Shown here: positions 1-13,004 of the stretch, piece by piece
Layout: every line of letters begins with the position of its first letter
How positions within the stretch are numbered: the first letter of the stretch is position 1
From: Cymodocea nodosa
Taxonomy: Eukaryota; Streptophyta; Magnoliopsida; Alismatales; Cymodoceaceae
Direction: 5' to 3'
DNA: 64,000 bases
NCBI GenBank assembly: GCA_036874045.1
Contig: CM072336.1
Coordinates: forward strand, 23,015,501-23,079,500
Program-made: the position numbers and the translations under genes
Notes under the pieces: generated by a model
What the model saw: only the letters and a program-made list of their open reading frames with translations
Told to the model about the DNA's origin: nothing
Database searches by the model: none

Positions 1-503
1 ATACGGCAATGATTTTTTGGTGATCGCATATAGTGAGGATCAAGCTACTGATCTGATCGAATGATTTCCAAAAGGTGGATCAGTTCAGCATTTTCCCAAA
101 TTCAATGTATAGTTTACAACATATTAATTCAAATTATATGATCACGGCAATCAAGTGTGATATAGATACCAGCATGATAAGAATATATATCATTATATCT
201 TTTATTTAATATCAAACTCGGGGCAAAATATTGGTAATGTTCGACTTCTGCCAAATTGTCATATGTTTGACTATCCTAAATAATTTGAGTTTCATTTACA
301 TTGGTTCTTCTATAATTCCTTTAGATTTAGGTATTATCTAGCATGGCACTTAATGCTATTTCGTTCTAGATTATCGAAGAATTCTAATTACTATGGTTTC
401 ATAACACGAGCTCTTCTTGCTGCTTGTTTAGTTTCATATGGAGAATGCCATCATATTGCCCTCAGCATCATCTCATGGTTTTTCCTTTTTGCAATTATGT
501 CAG
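1..503. other. Probable intron of the EF-G gene, left window edge
   Basis: No coding similarity was recognised here. The stretch is AT-rich and ends in a pyrimidine-rich tract followed by CAG at 501-503, a good splice acceptor for the first visible exon of the elongation factor gene. The exon encoding the preceding domain IV segment, and all upstream exons, are not in the window. Confidence 0.55.
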
Positions 504-2332
504 TTACATCGAGCCACTGCCCATCGATTCATCTGCCAAGTTTGAGTTTGAGAACATGATTATTGGTTCAGTGATTCCACCAGGTTTTATTCCAGCAATT
601 GAGAAGGGATTCAAGGAAGCTTGCAATTCGTAAGAAACAAAGATTTTCTGAAAATGCTATTATTTTTGTACTCTTGGCTAATGCAAATGCCTACTTTTGC
701 AGGGGTTCACTGATTGGGCATCCAGTTGAGTATATCCGCATAGTTTTGACTGATGGTGCTGCTCACACTGTTGATTCCAGTGAGCTTGCTTTTAAGCTTG
801 CATCGATATATGCATTTAGACAGGTTTTTCCCAGCATTCAGGATTTTTGTTTCTGTTGTTTTTTCTATTAAAAGTGATTCTGTACCACCATAGAGTGGCT
901 TCTCACATTGAGTTATTGAATAGTGCTATACGATGGCTAAACCTGTTATACTTGAGCCTGTGATGCTTGTGGAGTTGAAGGTCCCAAACGAGTTTCAGGG
1001 GGCCGTAGCTGGGGACATTAACAAGTTAGTGGTTTATTCCCCTTTTTTCTTTTTTCTCATCATTAACCTTGGTTTTGTAGACTATTTGGAGCACTAATGT
1101 TTATTTTGCTTTCAAAATACTAGGAGAAAAGGCATAATTGTCAATAACGATCAGGATGGAGATGACACTATAATCACAGTACATGTATGTGAATGTTGTC
1201 CTTACAGCATATTTATCATACTGTGTATAAATTTTAATATTTATTGTCTAGCTCTTTTTCACCATATAATTCAATTTCTTAACATAAAATACAGTTGATA
1301 TGTGCACACATGTGCCTAACTTTCGTGGATACTTTTATGTGCTGCATGTTCTATTTGCCAATTTTTGAAAGGTTCATTTGTTTCTCGTTTTCCATAATCT
1401 TCTATGGAACGAGTTTTGTTTTTGAAAATTCTATAGAATAAGTTTTCTTGCAGATATTTTTTCCATGCAAGTGATTTATATAACTTCTTTATTCACACAG
1501 TAATTTTTTCTTTTATAATTTCTCATTTCTGCTGTATCTTTATACTGGTTTTCTTGGACAAGGGGGGGCGTTTGTTGTTCCTGTCATTGGATATACATTG
1601 AAAAGTGCCAGCATGCCTACTTTTGTTTTCGTAGCTTCCATGTATCCTAGAGTGTTCTTGTTTAGAATTGTTTATTTTCTGCCGTTCTCTCTGCTTGTTA
1701 TCTTGGACAAGGGAACCTTTGGTTACCAGATATACTGTCTGAAATGTGCTCGCATAGCTATTCACTAATTTTTTAGCTTCTATATGTACATCGACTTTTC
1801 TCGTCTTTCTTGTGTTTTGTAGCGTCACTTTTGAACAATAAGGATCTCTATATTTTATCATCTGCGTGGTCATTGCATCTGATAATCATTTTTTATTATT
1901 AATTCCAGGTTCCTTTAAACAATATGTTTGGTTACTCAACCTCCCTTCGCTCAATGACACAGGTAAGTCTTTTAAATCCTGAAACATTACAACCAGGATT
2001 TCTATCGGGCCAATCCAAGTGACTCAAACTTTGCTATCTGTTGTCGCCCAACTAGTGCTATCATTTTTATTTCTCCATTCTTATTGAGCATTCCATCAAA
2101 TTTAATAATGAAAACGCTATTCTATTTATGGAATTTTGTAATATAAATATATTGCATGCGTTCCTTTATTTTTTAATGATAAAATTATCTTTATTTGTTC
2201 TTTAATTAAAAGTCATTTTTGCAGGGTAAAGGTGAGTTCACGATGGAATACAAGGAGCATTTGCCGGTTTCACAGGATACGCAGATGCAACTGGTGAATG
2301 CTTTCAACGCCAGTAAAGGTACGGGTTCATAG
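504..2332 (+). CDS. Elongation factor G, mitochondrial (C-terminal exons, 5' part outside window)
   Basis: Translational GTPase that moves tRNA and mRNA through the mitochondrial ribosome. Six exons are visible: 504-629, 703-823, 924-1024, 1124-1184, 1909-1962 and 2225-2332 (TAG at 2330-2332). All phases join and all introns are GT-AG. The first base at 504 completes a glycine codon from an upstream exon, so the gene is cut by the window edge. The roughly 190 residues cover the end of domain IV ([44 protein letters not shown]) and domain V ([49 protein letters not shown]). The LRSMTQG/FTMEY block is diagnostic of EF-G domain V. The wording matches my recollection of Arabidopsis mitochondrial EF-G almost throughout, so organelle type is fairly sure. 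No frameshift is seen. An AATAAA at 2526-2531 is a possible poly(A) signal. Confidence 0.93.
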
Positions 2333-2754
2333 GCAGATTAGTCGCTGACGATGCCTGAATTTTTGGTTTGTTATTTTCTCGATTGTTTTCTTCATGTTGC
2401 GATGTGCATATTATGCCATTCAATTAGAAGATGTAAGGTTCCTTTAAATTATAGGTTAGTTAGTTGGGGAGATGACGCAGCATTCGATTATTTACTTGGA
2501 GGTTGTTTGCTGTAATTGGTGACGTAATAAATAATGTTACGCCATAAACATGCCTTCGAGTCTGTGGTTGACAATAAAATCCGGCAAAATATTCTTCGGC
2601 TCAACGATTTGTACTTGAGCTGTGTGATTATTGCACCCTGAATGATTTTTTGCTTTGTGTATGGTAAGATCTCCATATTTGACTCAAACTTTTCTTGGAA
2701 TTCAATTCTTTCATCGACGTCCATTTCCAGAATACTTTAGGGGAAAGAATTTTA
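2333..2754. other. 3' flank of the EF-G gene
   Basis: Probable 3'UTR and downstream spacer. It contains AATAAA at 2526-2531 and no open frame that resembles a protein. Confidence 0.4.
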
Positions 2755-3970
2755 GGGCTTGTTTGTGGATCAAAAATGATGGGGGAAGGAAATGACGGTG
2801 AAGATGATGAAAAATAAAAGTGACAGGAAATGATATTTTTACAATAGTGTTTATGTACTTGTTGAAAATAGGTAGAAATTGAAGTTGGTGTTTGCCTAGT
2901 TATTAAAATTAACAGAATATAGATGTAGTATTTCTGTTTAGATATTAATTAATATGATAACATCGAATTTTAAAGTTATAAAAATAATTATTATATATTA
3001 TATGTAGATTATTTTAAATTTAATTTTTTTATATAATTTGAAAAAAAATAAAAACATTTATTTAAAGACAATTGGATCATATTCATCATTAAACGTTTGT
3101 CTTATACATGCAACAGTGAATTTATTTAGATGATTTTCAATTGTTTTCTTTCATGTTAAAGAAAATGTTTTTCATTGTTTCTTACTTTACCTTTTCGAAA
3201 ATGATAGGAAATAATATAAACTTATAATATAATAAATAATATATAATTATCAATATAATTGTAATAAATTAAATATAATAATTATAATTACAATAATAAA
3301 TAACATATTATAAGTTTAATACATTAAAATAATAACATTAACATGGTATCAAGAAGTATAATAATAATAATAATAAATAAATAACAACATATTATAATTA
3401 TAATACATTAAAATAAAAAATACTGTTGAAAAATGATACTAGATTATAATACATTAAAATATAATAACATTGATGTTATAAGAATAAATGATATATTAAG
3501 ATATTCAACAACTTAATAATATGTTAAATAAGTAGCATTAATTCCAACACAACTTAATAATATTAAATAATACATCAACATATTATTTTTGAAAAAAATT
3601 AGATTATAATGAACAATGTTGTTTATGTTAATTACAAATATATTATTTCACATGTTACACTATATTTAATGAAATATTAATATATACTATAATATTTAAA
3701 ATATTACTTTTCAAATATAATATTTTTTAAAATTTATTATTAAAATTTTAATTTCCTATCATTTTTATCAAGTTAGCAGTAATTTTTATCAATTTATTAT
3801 TTAATATTTTAAAAATTATTTAATAATACAATTTCTATCATTTCCTATAATTTTACAAATATCTCATTTTTTTATTTTCCGGTCATTTTTTCTCTTATGT
3901 AAAAACAATCTTATATTTTTATTTTCTATCATTTTCCGTCGTTTAACAGAAAATATGTATAAATGAGCCC
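2755..3970. mobile_element. AT-rich DNA-transposon-like element with terminal inverted repeats (copy A)
   Basis: The left end begins GGGCTTGTTT and the right end, read on the other strand, begins GGGCTCATTT. Beyond these tips both arms carry related blocks (GAAATGA/GAAAATGA, AAAATAAAA, TTTTTACA) in the same order. The interior is extremely AT-rich and non-coding. The right two thirds (about 3205-3970) match a second locus at about 13005-13508 in order and wording, including the segments around GAAAAATGATAC and GTTATAAGAATAAAT. No transposase and no clear target-site duplication were seen, so the superfamily is unassigned. It is best described as a non-autonomous element. Confidence 0.55.
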
Positions 3971-4330
3971 ACCTTTTTCGTCCTCACCTTAGACCCCTCT
4001 CGCCTCCCTTGACCCCTTGAAGGCGAGCTTTAGGTTCCCTGTTTGACGACCTCCACTCCAACGGGGTCGTCCTGCTTCGAGGGTGCTTGGCTTGGACGGC
4101 ATTGACTTCAATGAGGTCGTGGAAGGCTTCTGGTACGAAGAATTGGATGGCATGCATATGTTGTTGTGATTCCAAGGACCATTGCTGTGGGGAAAGGGTC
4201 TTCACTACCGACGACGAGTCCCCCCTTGTGCCCTTGGACCAGAAGATCCCGTTCCACCACGAGATGGCGCAGGTTCCACCAAATTGCCTTCTTCCTCGTT
4301 GTCGAGTGAGTTTCTTCTTCTGACGTCGAA
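3971..4330. other. GC-rich unassigned patch
   Basis: This block is much more GC-rich than the surrounding sequence. Both strands hold open frames (for example 4087-4323 on plus and 4412-3984 on minus), but neither translation resembles a family I recognise and no splice-linked partner exons were found. It could be an eroded retroelement fragment or an old exon. Confidence 0.25.
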
Positions 4331-6091
4331 TCCTTTTAAAGAATCTACGTTTAGGAAATCCACTTACCTGTGAAAGGGGGAGGATTGGAAATCCAAGAAG
4401 AGGTGAGATCAAGTATGAGAGAAATGACGAAAATTCATCTTCTATTATCTCACAAACAAGGGAAAGTGAGCTTGATGGTATTTCTTACGATAATCAATGA
4501 AGTAGTTGAATCGGTATTGATTGTGTGGTTCGTTATATTCTTCGTTAACATTCAAATACTTATTTTTAAAGCATGATAATCTTACAAAATAACATGACAG
4601 AGTATCGGTTTTCACTTCATTAGGTTTCATTTTAGGTATCTGTCATTATTTAAAAAAATCGGAAAAATGAAAGAAACGAGTTGCTGGCAATATTGGAGTA
4701 TGAAATTAAATTTTTAGAAATCGTTCTCAAGTTTGCCACAGTTTGCAATCGAATCTTGGGCATTTCCTTTATTATATATATAGCCTTGCGCGATTTAAGG
4801 ACTTGTTTATTTACGCATGTTCCTCTATTAATCTAGCGGTTATAGAATAATGAAATTCTCAGCTTTCTGGTACGAGGGAAGTGACGTGATTGTTTCGCTG
4901 CCGTCGACATTTCCAATAAAAAACATGAAATGATGGGATGTCTTTGTCATTTGATTTTAAAAATTTTGAAATTAGAAGATAACTGATTTGTCGTCATGTA
5001 GTTTTTTTTAAAAATAGGATTGAATTGATAAAAAAATCATAATAATGGATTCAAAATTCAACGTCTACTTTTTTGTAGTCTGTATTTTCACCTCATCCTT
5101 TTCTTAAATTTACCATCTACTTCACCACTTGGCACACATGACTACTACTACATGAACATTTCTTTTCTTCTTTTCTCTCTCTCTCTCTCATAAGTAGTTG
5201 AATGATAACATTAGGTGGTTTTGAATTCATAATGTTTTCTTCTCTAGTATTTATATATTGGGAAAATAATACATACGTTGTAGTGGTGGAATTAGAGAAA
5301 GAGGAGATTCTGCTTTTTAGAGAAATTTTTTTGTTTCAAATAAATATTTCCTGTATTAAAAAAAAAAAAAAAACATTCCGCTTTATAATTCGTACGAAGA
5401 AAAGTTTTTTTTTTTCCTTTACTTCAGATTCTTACCTCAATTGAATCCTCTTTATTAGCTAAATATATCATTTATCCACATGAAGTGCTTTTGCCGCCTC
5501 CAGAGAAGGGAACATGCCCACAGGTGTCTGTCAAGTGTATCCGAAGAAGTGTTTCTAAGGCTCCGTAAAAATCATCATTATTAAAAAAAGAAAGAAAAAA
5601 GGGGTATGAATTAACACATCTTCCTCCAATTTGCAAATATCTTATCCTTTCTAATTCTGCCCAGTTTATTCCGATCTAGTTGGCTTTGGAACTCGGCCAC
5701 TTATAAATGTTGTCGTATGTTTTTTTTAAAAAAAATTTAACATGTTTGTGTTTCCTCATTTTAATTTCATCTAAAACCTTCTTCCTTCCTTCCGAGATCT
5801 TATAAATTAAGCTGTGCCGTTGGTTTGTTAAACGAGTAATTGACGACCACGTGCAATCCACACTTTCAACTAATCATACATATATCATTTGCATATTTAG
5901 CTGGTAAGAGGCATAAACCACTAAAACTTATTATGACAAGTGGCGATCGTACGTAAGCTACTGCATGAGATAATACAATTAATGGTAAAGGACGCATGCA
6001 TGTTTCTATGTATATGATGGCGTGGGTAAACCATGAATAGCATGAGAAGATCGATTAGGAGATGAAAAAGAGGAGTATGATTGGAACCCGG
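4331..6091. other. AT-rich intergenic spacer
   Basis: No gene recognised. Contains a short CT tract near 5170-5190 and short poly(A)/poly(T) runs near 5360 and 5406. It includes the 3' flank of the AM1-like gene, which is transcribed leftward and whose stop codon ends at 6092. Confidence 0.4.
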
Positions 6092-9000
6092 TTAATGGAG
6101 GTAGGATGGAGAAGCAAGGGCCAGATCTGTGCTGATGGAGCTCCATCCACCGGTACCACCCTCCATCCTTCCACCAGCCCCAGGTGCTGACGAGCTCAGC
6201 AGCGCCGCACCCTGCAAAAACACACACGTGGGTTAAGAACAGAAAGACAAGAGAAAATTAACACGCATTCAAAAATAAGTTTAAGTTTAAGTGCATGTCT
6301 GAATGGGAAGTTGGTTAATTAATCTTCTGCTGGCCTAAGTGCATGTGTTGTCCCCAATGAGTTAAATAAATATGGCAAAATGAAGCAAGAGGAGGGATTG
6401 GGTTATAAAATTCACATCAAAACATTACCAGAATCACAAAAAAGTACTCATGACAATGTGACATGCATTTGAGAATTATAAACTTATGAAGCCAAGCTCA
6501 CTGCATCAGTGTTGTAATAATAATATGAGCTTAAAAGTTTAAGATTGCATGGATAAAATCATGAGATATATCTGTATGAAAAGGCTAAAGAATAAATTGA
6601 ACCAGATGCATCATTTTCTCTCATGATAAAAAGTGAAATAACGGAAATAACCTTTTAGAGAAAAAACAAAGTGTATTTCAGGTTTTCTGATAATGGTATC
6701 TTTCAATTTACTTGCCCGGAGAATATTTAAATTTGCGCTGTTAATTGTGATTGCAGGAATAAAACAAGGATATGTGACATGCATTTTATACTTACAAAGA
6801 GAAACCAACCTCACTAAACTAATATCCATTAGATATTAATAAAGTTTAATCAGATTGTCCACTTTAGCAGTAGGATGCACTATCCATTTCATAATTAGAA
6901 ACAAATTTCCACTTTATGATATACGAAAGCACGTGCACATAACACGTAGAAATGTTAGAATAATGATTTTTTCAAATAAAATTATTTTTTAAACAATGTT
7001 CATGAAAATTGTCTGAAATATAACTTGGAAAGTAAATAACAATATCAAAAAGGTCGGTAATTTGAAGAATTTAAATGTATAAGATGAATATTATATATAG
7101 CTATTTCACATAAGAGTTATAAGTTTGCTTTTGTGGTTGGGATGGTAATGTGCAATTCCTGCATACAGACTTAAAATCCTGCCTAAATGCACAAAGTTTT
7201 TTATAAGAAGAGCGGGTGGAAGGACTGGGCTCTTCCTTGATGTATGACATATATTTTTCCTTGACTACGTACTGAAGTACCTAGAATGACATGAAAATAT
7301 CATAAATGAAGACATGCACGTACCCTTGACAGTGGAATGATCCCTTGAGAAGAATGCGTCCTACTTGTGCCGGAGCTTACAGCATTGCTCTTCTTCTCAC
7401 AGTTGCCGTTGCAGGGCTGCGCCAGGAGGGGGAGCACCGGAGGGGAAGTGACGGAGGAGGCGGAGGGAGGTGTTGGCACACCGAACACATCCTCGCAAGG
7501 GACCACAGACCTTGGGGAGGCGGACACCATGCAGCTTATGGCAGACGCACCACGACCACCGCCGCCAGTGCCTGCACCACCACCGCCACAGACAAGAAAA
7601 GCAGCAGTGGTAGTACCACCACCGCCACCTGCGCTGCTGCTGCCATTAATGACGGTGCTTTTCCCGCTGCTTTCCATCATGTTCGGCCATAGGAAGGTGC
7701 CTTGTGGCTTGCAGATCCTGAACCCGCTCTTCCGTGCTGTCCTGGTTATGCTGTTCTTGGCAGCTGCGGTGATAGCAGTGGTGCTGCTGCATTTGATGGC
7801 ATTGCCGTTGGTTGTGCAGTTGCTTGTCTGCATCCCTTTCTTCTTTTCCTCCCCTTCCTCAAAGTCCTCACTGCTCTTCCACTCCACCTCATCTTTTTTG
7901 TCTTGTTCCTGTTGCTGTTTGTTAGATATATCTTTCATCTCATCCCTTATTAACTTCACGTCCTCCTTCATATGCACATCCATTAATACCAATCATAAGA
8001 CCAGGAACATGAACTCATACATGGGTAGAATTTGAAGTACTTAATTATGTCACTACCTTTACTACGTCCAATGATTGGATCAAGGTGTCCAATTCAGTTT
8101 CCACCTTTGTCTTCCAGTTCAACAAGCTCTCATAATTTTCCTGCTTCAAAATTTTTGATGAAAATCAATATGTAAAAGTTATTCGATCTATTGCCATGAC
8201 AAACATTGATGCTTCTCTAACAAAAACTACTCTAATTGCTGAGTTTGCCTAGTCTCTGTGGTTTAATACTCTCTACTAAGATTCAAATACTTATGACAAC
8301 ATCTTTTTTTCAGATTTCAAAAAAAAACTTATACAAGTTAGCAGTAAAATATCCGCGGAACAAGCACATTTTTGTTTGCCTTCGTTGCACAAATACGAGC
8401 TAAAGCTATCAAAAAGTGACCACGAATGAAAAGAGAAGGCACCTGCATATTGTTGCTGCCATTTTCAGACTGGGAGTCCTTTGCGTTCTTTTGTTCATCA
8501 CACTGCAGTTTAAGGCAATGGAGCTGCTCTATTTCCCTTTCCAATGCAAAACAAACAAAAACCAAGTCTCAAAACAAGCCGACAACCGCACTCCAATTGG
8601 ATATCTCGTAAACAAGGCAAGAAAAAAAGAGACAAAATTAACAAAGAGAAGAAACTTATATATTGGGATCCACAATCAGAATAAAGTCAGTCGGAAAATT
8701 AGATTAATAAAATCATAGAGAGAAAAAATTTCTAAAATAAACACAGACGAAAATTTATTTTTTTAAAAAAATACGGAGATGAATATCATCCAGGAGAGTA
8801 TAATAAGACCTTCTCAGTGTGTGTATCTCCTCCCTCAGCTTAGCCAGCTCCAATCCACAAGCCATACTTCCGCAAAAAGAAACACCATCACCGGGCTTCC
8901 ACCCTGGCGGCGGAGCCCAACAACTCGTGTCTGCTATTCCGGCCATCTTTCTCAAGTCCGCCAAGTTGGCGTCCTCTAGCCAGTACTCCATTGCCCCATC

Positions 9001-11170
9001 GGGGTTGTGCCGGCGCCTGAACCTCTCTCTCCCATCCGACACCACCTTTCCGGCCATGTGCTTCAGAAGGTGGTCGAGTAGCCCCGTATCCCCAATGAGC
9101 TTTCTGGCTTCTTCCCTCAGCTCCGTCCTCAATATTGGATTGCCCAAAACGGCCTTCTTCTGCTTCATTATGCTCAGTAGCTTCAACTCCGCCGCTTCAT
9201 ACCTGCATAGACCACCCAACACCACATCATGCACCTCCATTTCTCAATCACAATGCACCTAGCTAGATGATACTGTTCAAGCTGTGATGGGCAAATCAAT
9301 ACCTTTCAGAAGACCACCGATCCTTGGAGTTCTTGAAGTGAGAGATGCTCGTGTTCTGGCCAACAGGAACCGACGCCAACGGCATCGTGTTGGGCTTTTC
9401 CTTGTGCAACTTGGGCTTCTTTCTCTCTTTCACGTCCTTGCTCTTAAACTTCCCGCACTTCCAGCCGCCGTTCTTCCCTCTAGAAACCTTGCTTTTCTCT
9501 CTACTCTCCCTCGTCGCTGCAAAATCAACAGCAGGGCCATTTTGAGCTCGCCTGTCACTGTAGCTCGCCCTCCTTTTCAATCCCCATCTCAGCAAATCTT
9601 TGGATTCCAGGGCTTTCAAACACAAGTCTTTCTCACCTTTTCCTTTCCCGTCTGTTTCATCCGCTTGGCCACCATCATCACCTACATCTTCTTCGTAGGA
9701 CCTGGGAGTGACCATCCAGAATTCCTCCAGGTGCTGCAACGACTGTATCTCACTCTCCGGCACCATCTGCTGGAGAATCCTCGCGGCATGGTTGGTGCTC
9801 ATCACAAACTCTTCATCCAGCTCCGGGTGAATCATACCCTCTGACTTTCTCTTCCCGCGTAACACGCCACTGCTGTTCTCCACCCTGAAGTACTCCCTCA
9901 GAGACTGCATGCTTGGAAATTTCACTGTTACATTGAGCATCGTCTTTCCATAGACCTGCAACATCACAGACGCAAATCACAACACCCACATAAACCCTAT
10001 CATCCAGAATCCACGCAACACCAAAAATCCGAACAAAATCCATGGCGTGAAACATCCATATCAAAAGCAACCAGACGCCAATTGGAGCACTACACGTCTG
10101 GCAATTTATACCAGTCGGACGAAAACCGCGGTACCAATCACTTTGAAGACCACGACCCAACTCACCAAACAATGTGAAAACCAAAACCTAAATAAAAAAC
10201 TGATCACTGAGAATGCCAAAACCCAAGTATCCAAAATTCACAGAGAAAACCCAAACCCAGATCACCAATCATGCACGGTGAAAAACATTGGCCAATTAAA
10301 TCACAGACTACTGGGAGATTAAATTAAACCAAAACCCAAGTCCCATATCATCGACACGACCAAAATCCAAATCACATAACCAACATGAGAAAAGGAGAGA
10401 AACCCTACAGATCAAGGTTTGAGGACCCAGGTGCTATACCATAACAACACGTATGTCCTTGAGCAGGGTAGGAGACTTGGGTGGGAGCTGCCCGTGGTCT
10501 ATTTCATAGTAACTCCCCACTTCAAATATATCGCCGCCTGCAACAAACCACAAACGAATCACCACAACCACCACCTCAGCACCCACGACAAAGATTGATC
10601 AGAATGAAATCATTACATCAGAACAATCAACTAAAATCGTCTGTGCTCGTGTAGTAGCAGCATCACTAGCTGCTTTTAGCAGTAGAGTGCGGTACCTTCG
10701 TTTGTGCATGGGCGCTGTATAGGAGAATTTCCCAGCGGGAGCTGCAGTGCTTGTCGGGGTAACAACGACGTGGAGGAGGAGGAGGAGGAGGACAACCTTT
10801 TCGGCTTCGAGCAGTAGAGCCTCATGTTCTGCGCACGTACGAACAACGGAAGGATCAGAAATCAGCGCGAAGAAATGGTACGACATGTTGTTCTCCTTCA
10901 GCCGAGGATGCCACGTAGGAATCGTGACGTTTCCTCGTGGAGGGACACGCCCTGACACGAAGAGCCGACGTAAATGATATCGTTGGACGTGGTGAAAGCG
11001 ACCCGCCCTCGATTTCCCTCCGTCCGATTCCGGATTTGGGACGAAAATAGGAATGCAATTAAACTTTAAATAAAAAAGAATTTACGAAGAAGGAATAGAA
11101 TAGAGTGTACCGGAGGAGAAGGAGGAGGAGAGGGGAGAGCCGGAATTGCAGGGGAAGCAGCAGCTGCCAT
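6092..11170 (-). CDS. AM1: DYAD/SWITCH1/AMEIOTIC1-like meiotic regulator
   Basis: Nuclear protein needed for entry into meiosis and for sister-chromatid cohesion in meiocytes in the DYAD/SWI1 (Arabidopsis) and AM1 (maize, rice) family. Nine exons on the minus strand: 11170-11111, 10828-10696, 10537-10440, 9955-9303, 9202-8810, 8536-8443, 8140-8057, 7965-7324, 6211-6092. All phases join, giving 2277 nt and 758 residues. Hallmarks are the N-terminal YYEIDHG...LPPKSP block (about 70-90), the core RWSSERYEAAE, GNPILRTELREEARK, GDTGLLDHLLKHMAGK, RRRHNPDGAMEYWLE and PPPGWKPGD (about 310-425), a coiled coil spanning exons 5-8 (about 430-530), and GFRICKPQGTFLWP at 586-599 followed by Gly/Ser-rich sequence. 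The core agrees closely with recalled Arabidopsis DYAD. The start at 11170 gives a short Ala/Pro leader exon; it is the least certain part, since an ATG at 10825 inside exon 2 is an alternative. Exon 2 has a poly-Ser run. No broken frame. Confidence 0.9.
6212..7323 (-). other. Last intron of the AM1-like gene
   Basis: The 1.1 kb intron between exons 8 and 9 has donor GTACGT at 7323-7318 and acceptor TTTTTGCAG ending at 6212. AT-rich and without recognisable coding content. Its middle (about 6952-7085) matches a segment downstream at 12330-12470. Confidence 0.7.
6952..7085. repeat. Short dispersed repeat, copy 1
   Basis: Shares an ordered series of words with 12330-12470, including TTAGAATAAT, AAATAAAATTATTTT, ATGAAAATTGT/ATGTAAATTGT and AATTTGAA. 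About 130 bp, AT-rich, non-coding; this copy lies inside the last AM1 intron. Probably a small non-autonomous transposon relic. Confidence 0.5.
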
Positions 11171-12120
11171 GTCCTGGGTGATTCTGACACTGCGATCACA
11201 GAAGAGGAAAAGAGCAAGATCAAGAACTTCGCATCGAACAATAGCAAAACGACCGACTTTTATGTACATCGTTCGTGTGCAGGAATAAGAAGCCACAGCT
11301 TCTTCTTCTTCTTCTTCTTCTGCTGCTGCTGTTCTTGATCACAGCACGCAAAAAGAAGGAAAAAGATGGTGCCCAGCTCCGATTGGAGTGGGTCAATCGA
11401 ACCGTCCTCGATTCTCACCACCTTGTAATTAATCAAATCGCAATCAGGAGGTGGTAATTAATTAATTAATTTCTTCCGATGTGAAGAGCCAGAAACAAAA
11501 AGCACAAACTGTCTAGCTTTCTACTTTTTCTCCGTGAACCAGTAATTAGCCAGAGATCATCGAGAGGCAGACGAGACCGAAATTAACACGTACTCCATAT
11601 ACACCAGCTAGCTAGAGCACTAACTCTTGCATTTCCTGTCAGAGCTGAATTTTCTCGTTAATTACCTTCGTCCGCTGCATTGCTCCATCGGAGGATCGTG
11701 TGCCCCAACTTCTCCGATCCCAATTCGAACACAGGAAGCTAATTAAACCTGCCGACCGTCAGAGGATCTAGCCAGTGACCCCGTGGAATCGAAAAGAAAG
11801 CAGATGGAATTAAGGGGGAAAGAGCAGCTACCCACCGAGGCTCGATCACTTCTCAGCCGTGGAAGCGCACAATGGAATTAGCAGAACAGAACTTGGTGTT
11901 TCTAGGTCTTGGAGAGAAGAAGAAGATGATGATGATGAAGAAGAGGAAGAAGTGGTGATAATGGCCTTTTCCGTTGCGCGCCTACACAAGCTGGTATTGT
12001 CACAGATCGATCGCGTATAAAATGACGGGACTACCCCCACCGTTTTGAGGTAGGGGGAAGGCTACTGTAGGTAGGTATTGAGAGGGCAGATGTGTCATTT
12101 TATTATTTTGCATGGTGTGA
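11171..12120. promoter_or_regulatory. 5' flank and promoter region of the AM1-like gene
   Basis: This 0.95 kb lies upstream of the inferred AM1 start codon. It is less AT-rich than the spacer beyond and contains TTC/CTG microsatellite runs (about 11297-11335) and a GAA/GAT run (about 11914-11955) that create low-complexity open frames. No TATA box in the right orientation was clear. A non-coding first exon could lie here. Confidence 0.35.
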
Positions 12121-12329
12121 AAGGAGAACTGTGATGGTGTTTTTTGTAACAAGCCGTGTACTGGGGTTTATCTTTTCTTTTTTAAATATGAATAGAGGTT
12201 TAAGATAATATTTTAAGGGAATCTCAAATTACAACACTATATATATTGTACTTTTTTTGTTTTGTAACAATTAAGATGATATTAATTACCACCTTATCTT
12301 TTAATGTACGTCTACTAGTGAAATTAAAG

Positions 12330-12470
12330 ACTTTTAGAATAATTATTTTTATTAAATAAAATTATTTTCTGAATAATGTGCATGTAAATTGTACAAAATC
12401 TAATTTGAAAAGTAAAAAATAGGATAAAAGGCAAGCAATTTGAAAAAAATCTAAATGATAACAAAATCAC
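12330..12470. repeat. Short dispersed repeat, copy 2
   Basis: Counterpart of 6952-7085, same orientation, diverged. AT-rich and non-coding, in spacer upstream of the AM1-like gene. Confidence 0.5.
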
Positions 12471-13004
12471 TGTATTACTTAATTAAGATGTGTTTAATCA
12501 CCTAAACCCAAAGGTTTTAGTTATTATTTTCTTTGAATATACAGAAAAGAAAAATTTTAATAAATGAAAATGTTTTTCTTGCTTTTCTGATGTTTATGTT
12601 TTTTTGAATTAGAGTTTACAAATATTCTAAAATCTGGGTATTTATGTATATTTAAAAGTTTAAAGAAAAATAAAAAAAATATCGGTGAAGTAAAAACTTT
12701 CAACATTATAAAAATGCCAATCTTAGAACTCCAGTGCACTTTGGCATCTCAAATTTTTTTCAACATATATATATACTGAATTTCATGTTATAAGCTTATT
12801 GCTAATTAAAAATTAAATCGACCTTTTGAGAAGTGGATGATATATCGATTTTCTCATCCAAGAGTAATTCGATCTACCAAAACTTTTCAGTCTATCAAAA
12901 TATCAATCATTAGACACCAACAATATACACATATGTAGCTAAAATAACAGACTTCTTGGTCTAAAGGAGGGCCTACTTCTGAAGGACACTTCTTAATTTT
13001 CAAG

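Noticed and set aside
7345..8035. Plus-strand open frames over the Gly/Ala-rich AM1 exon 8
   Set aside because: They are antisense shadows of a well-supported minus-strand exon with conserved protein blocks.
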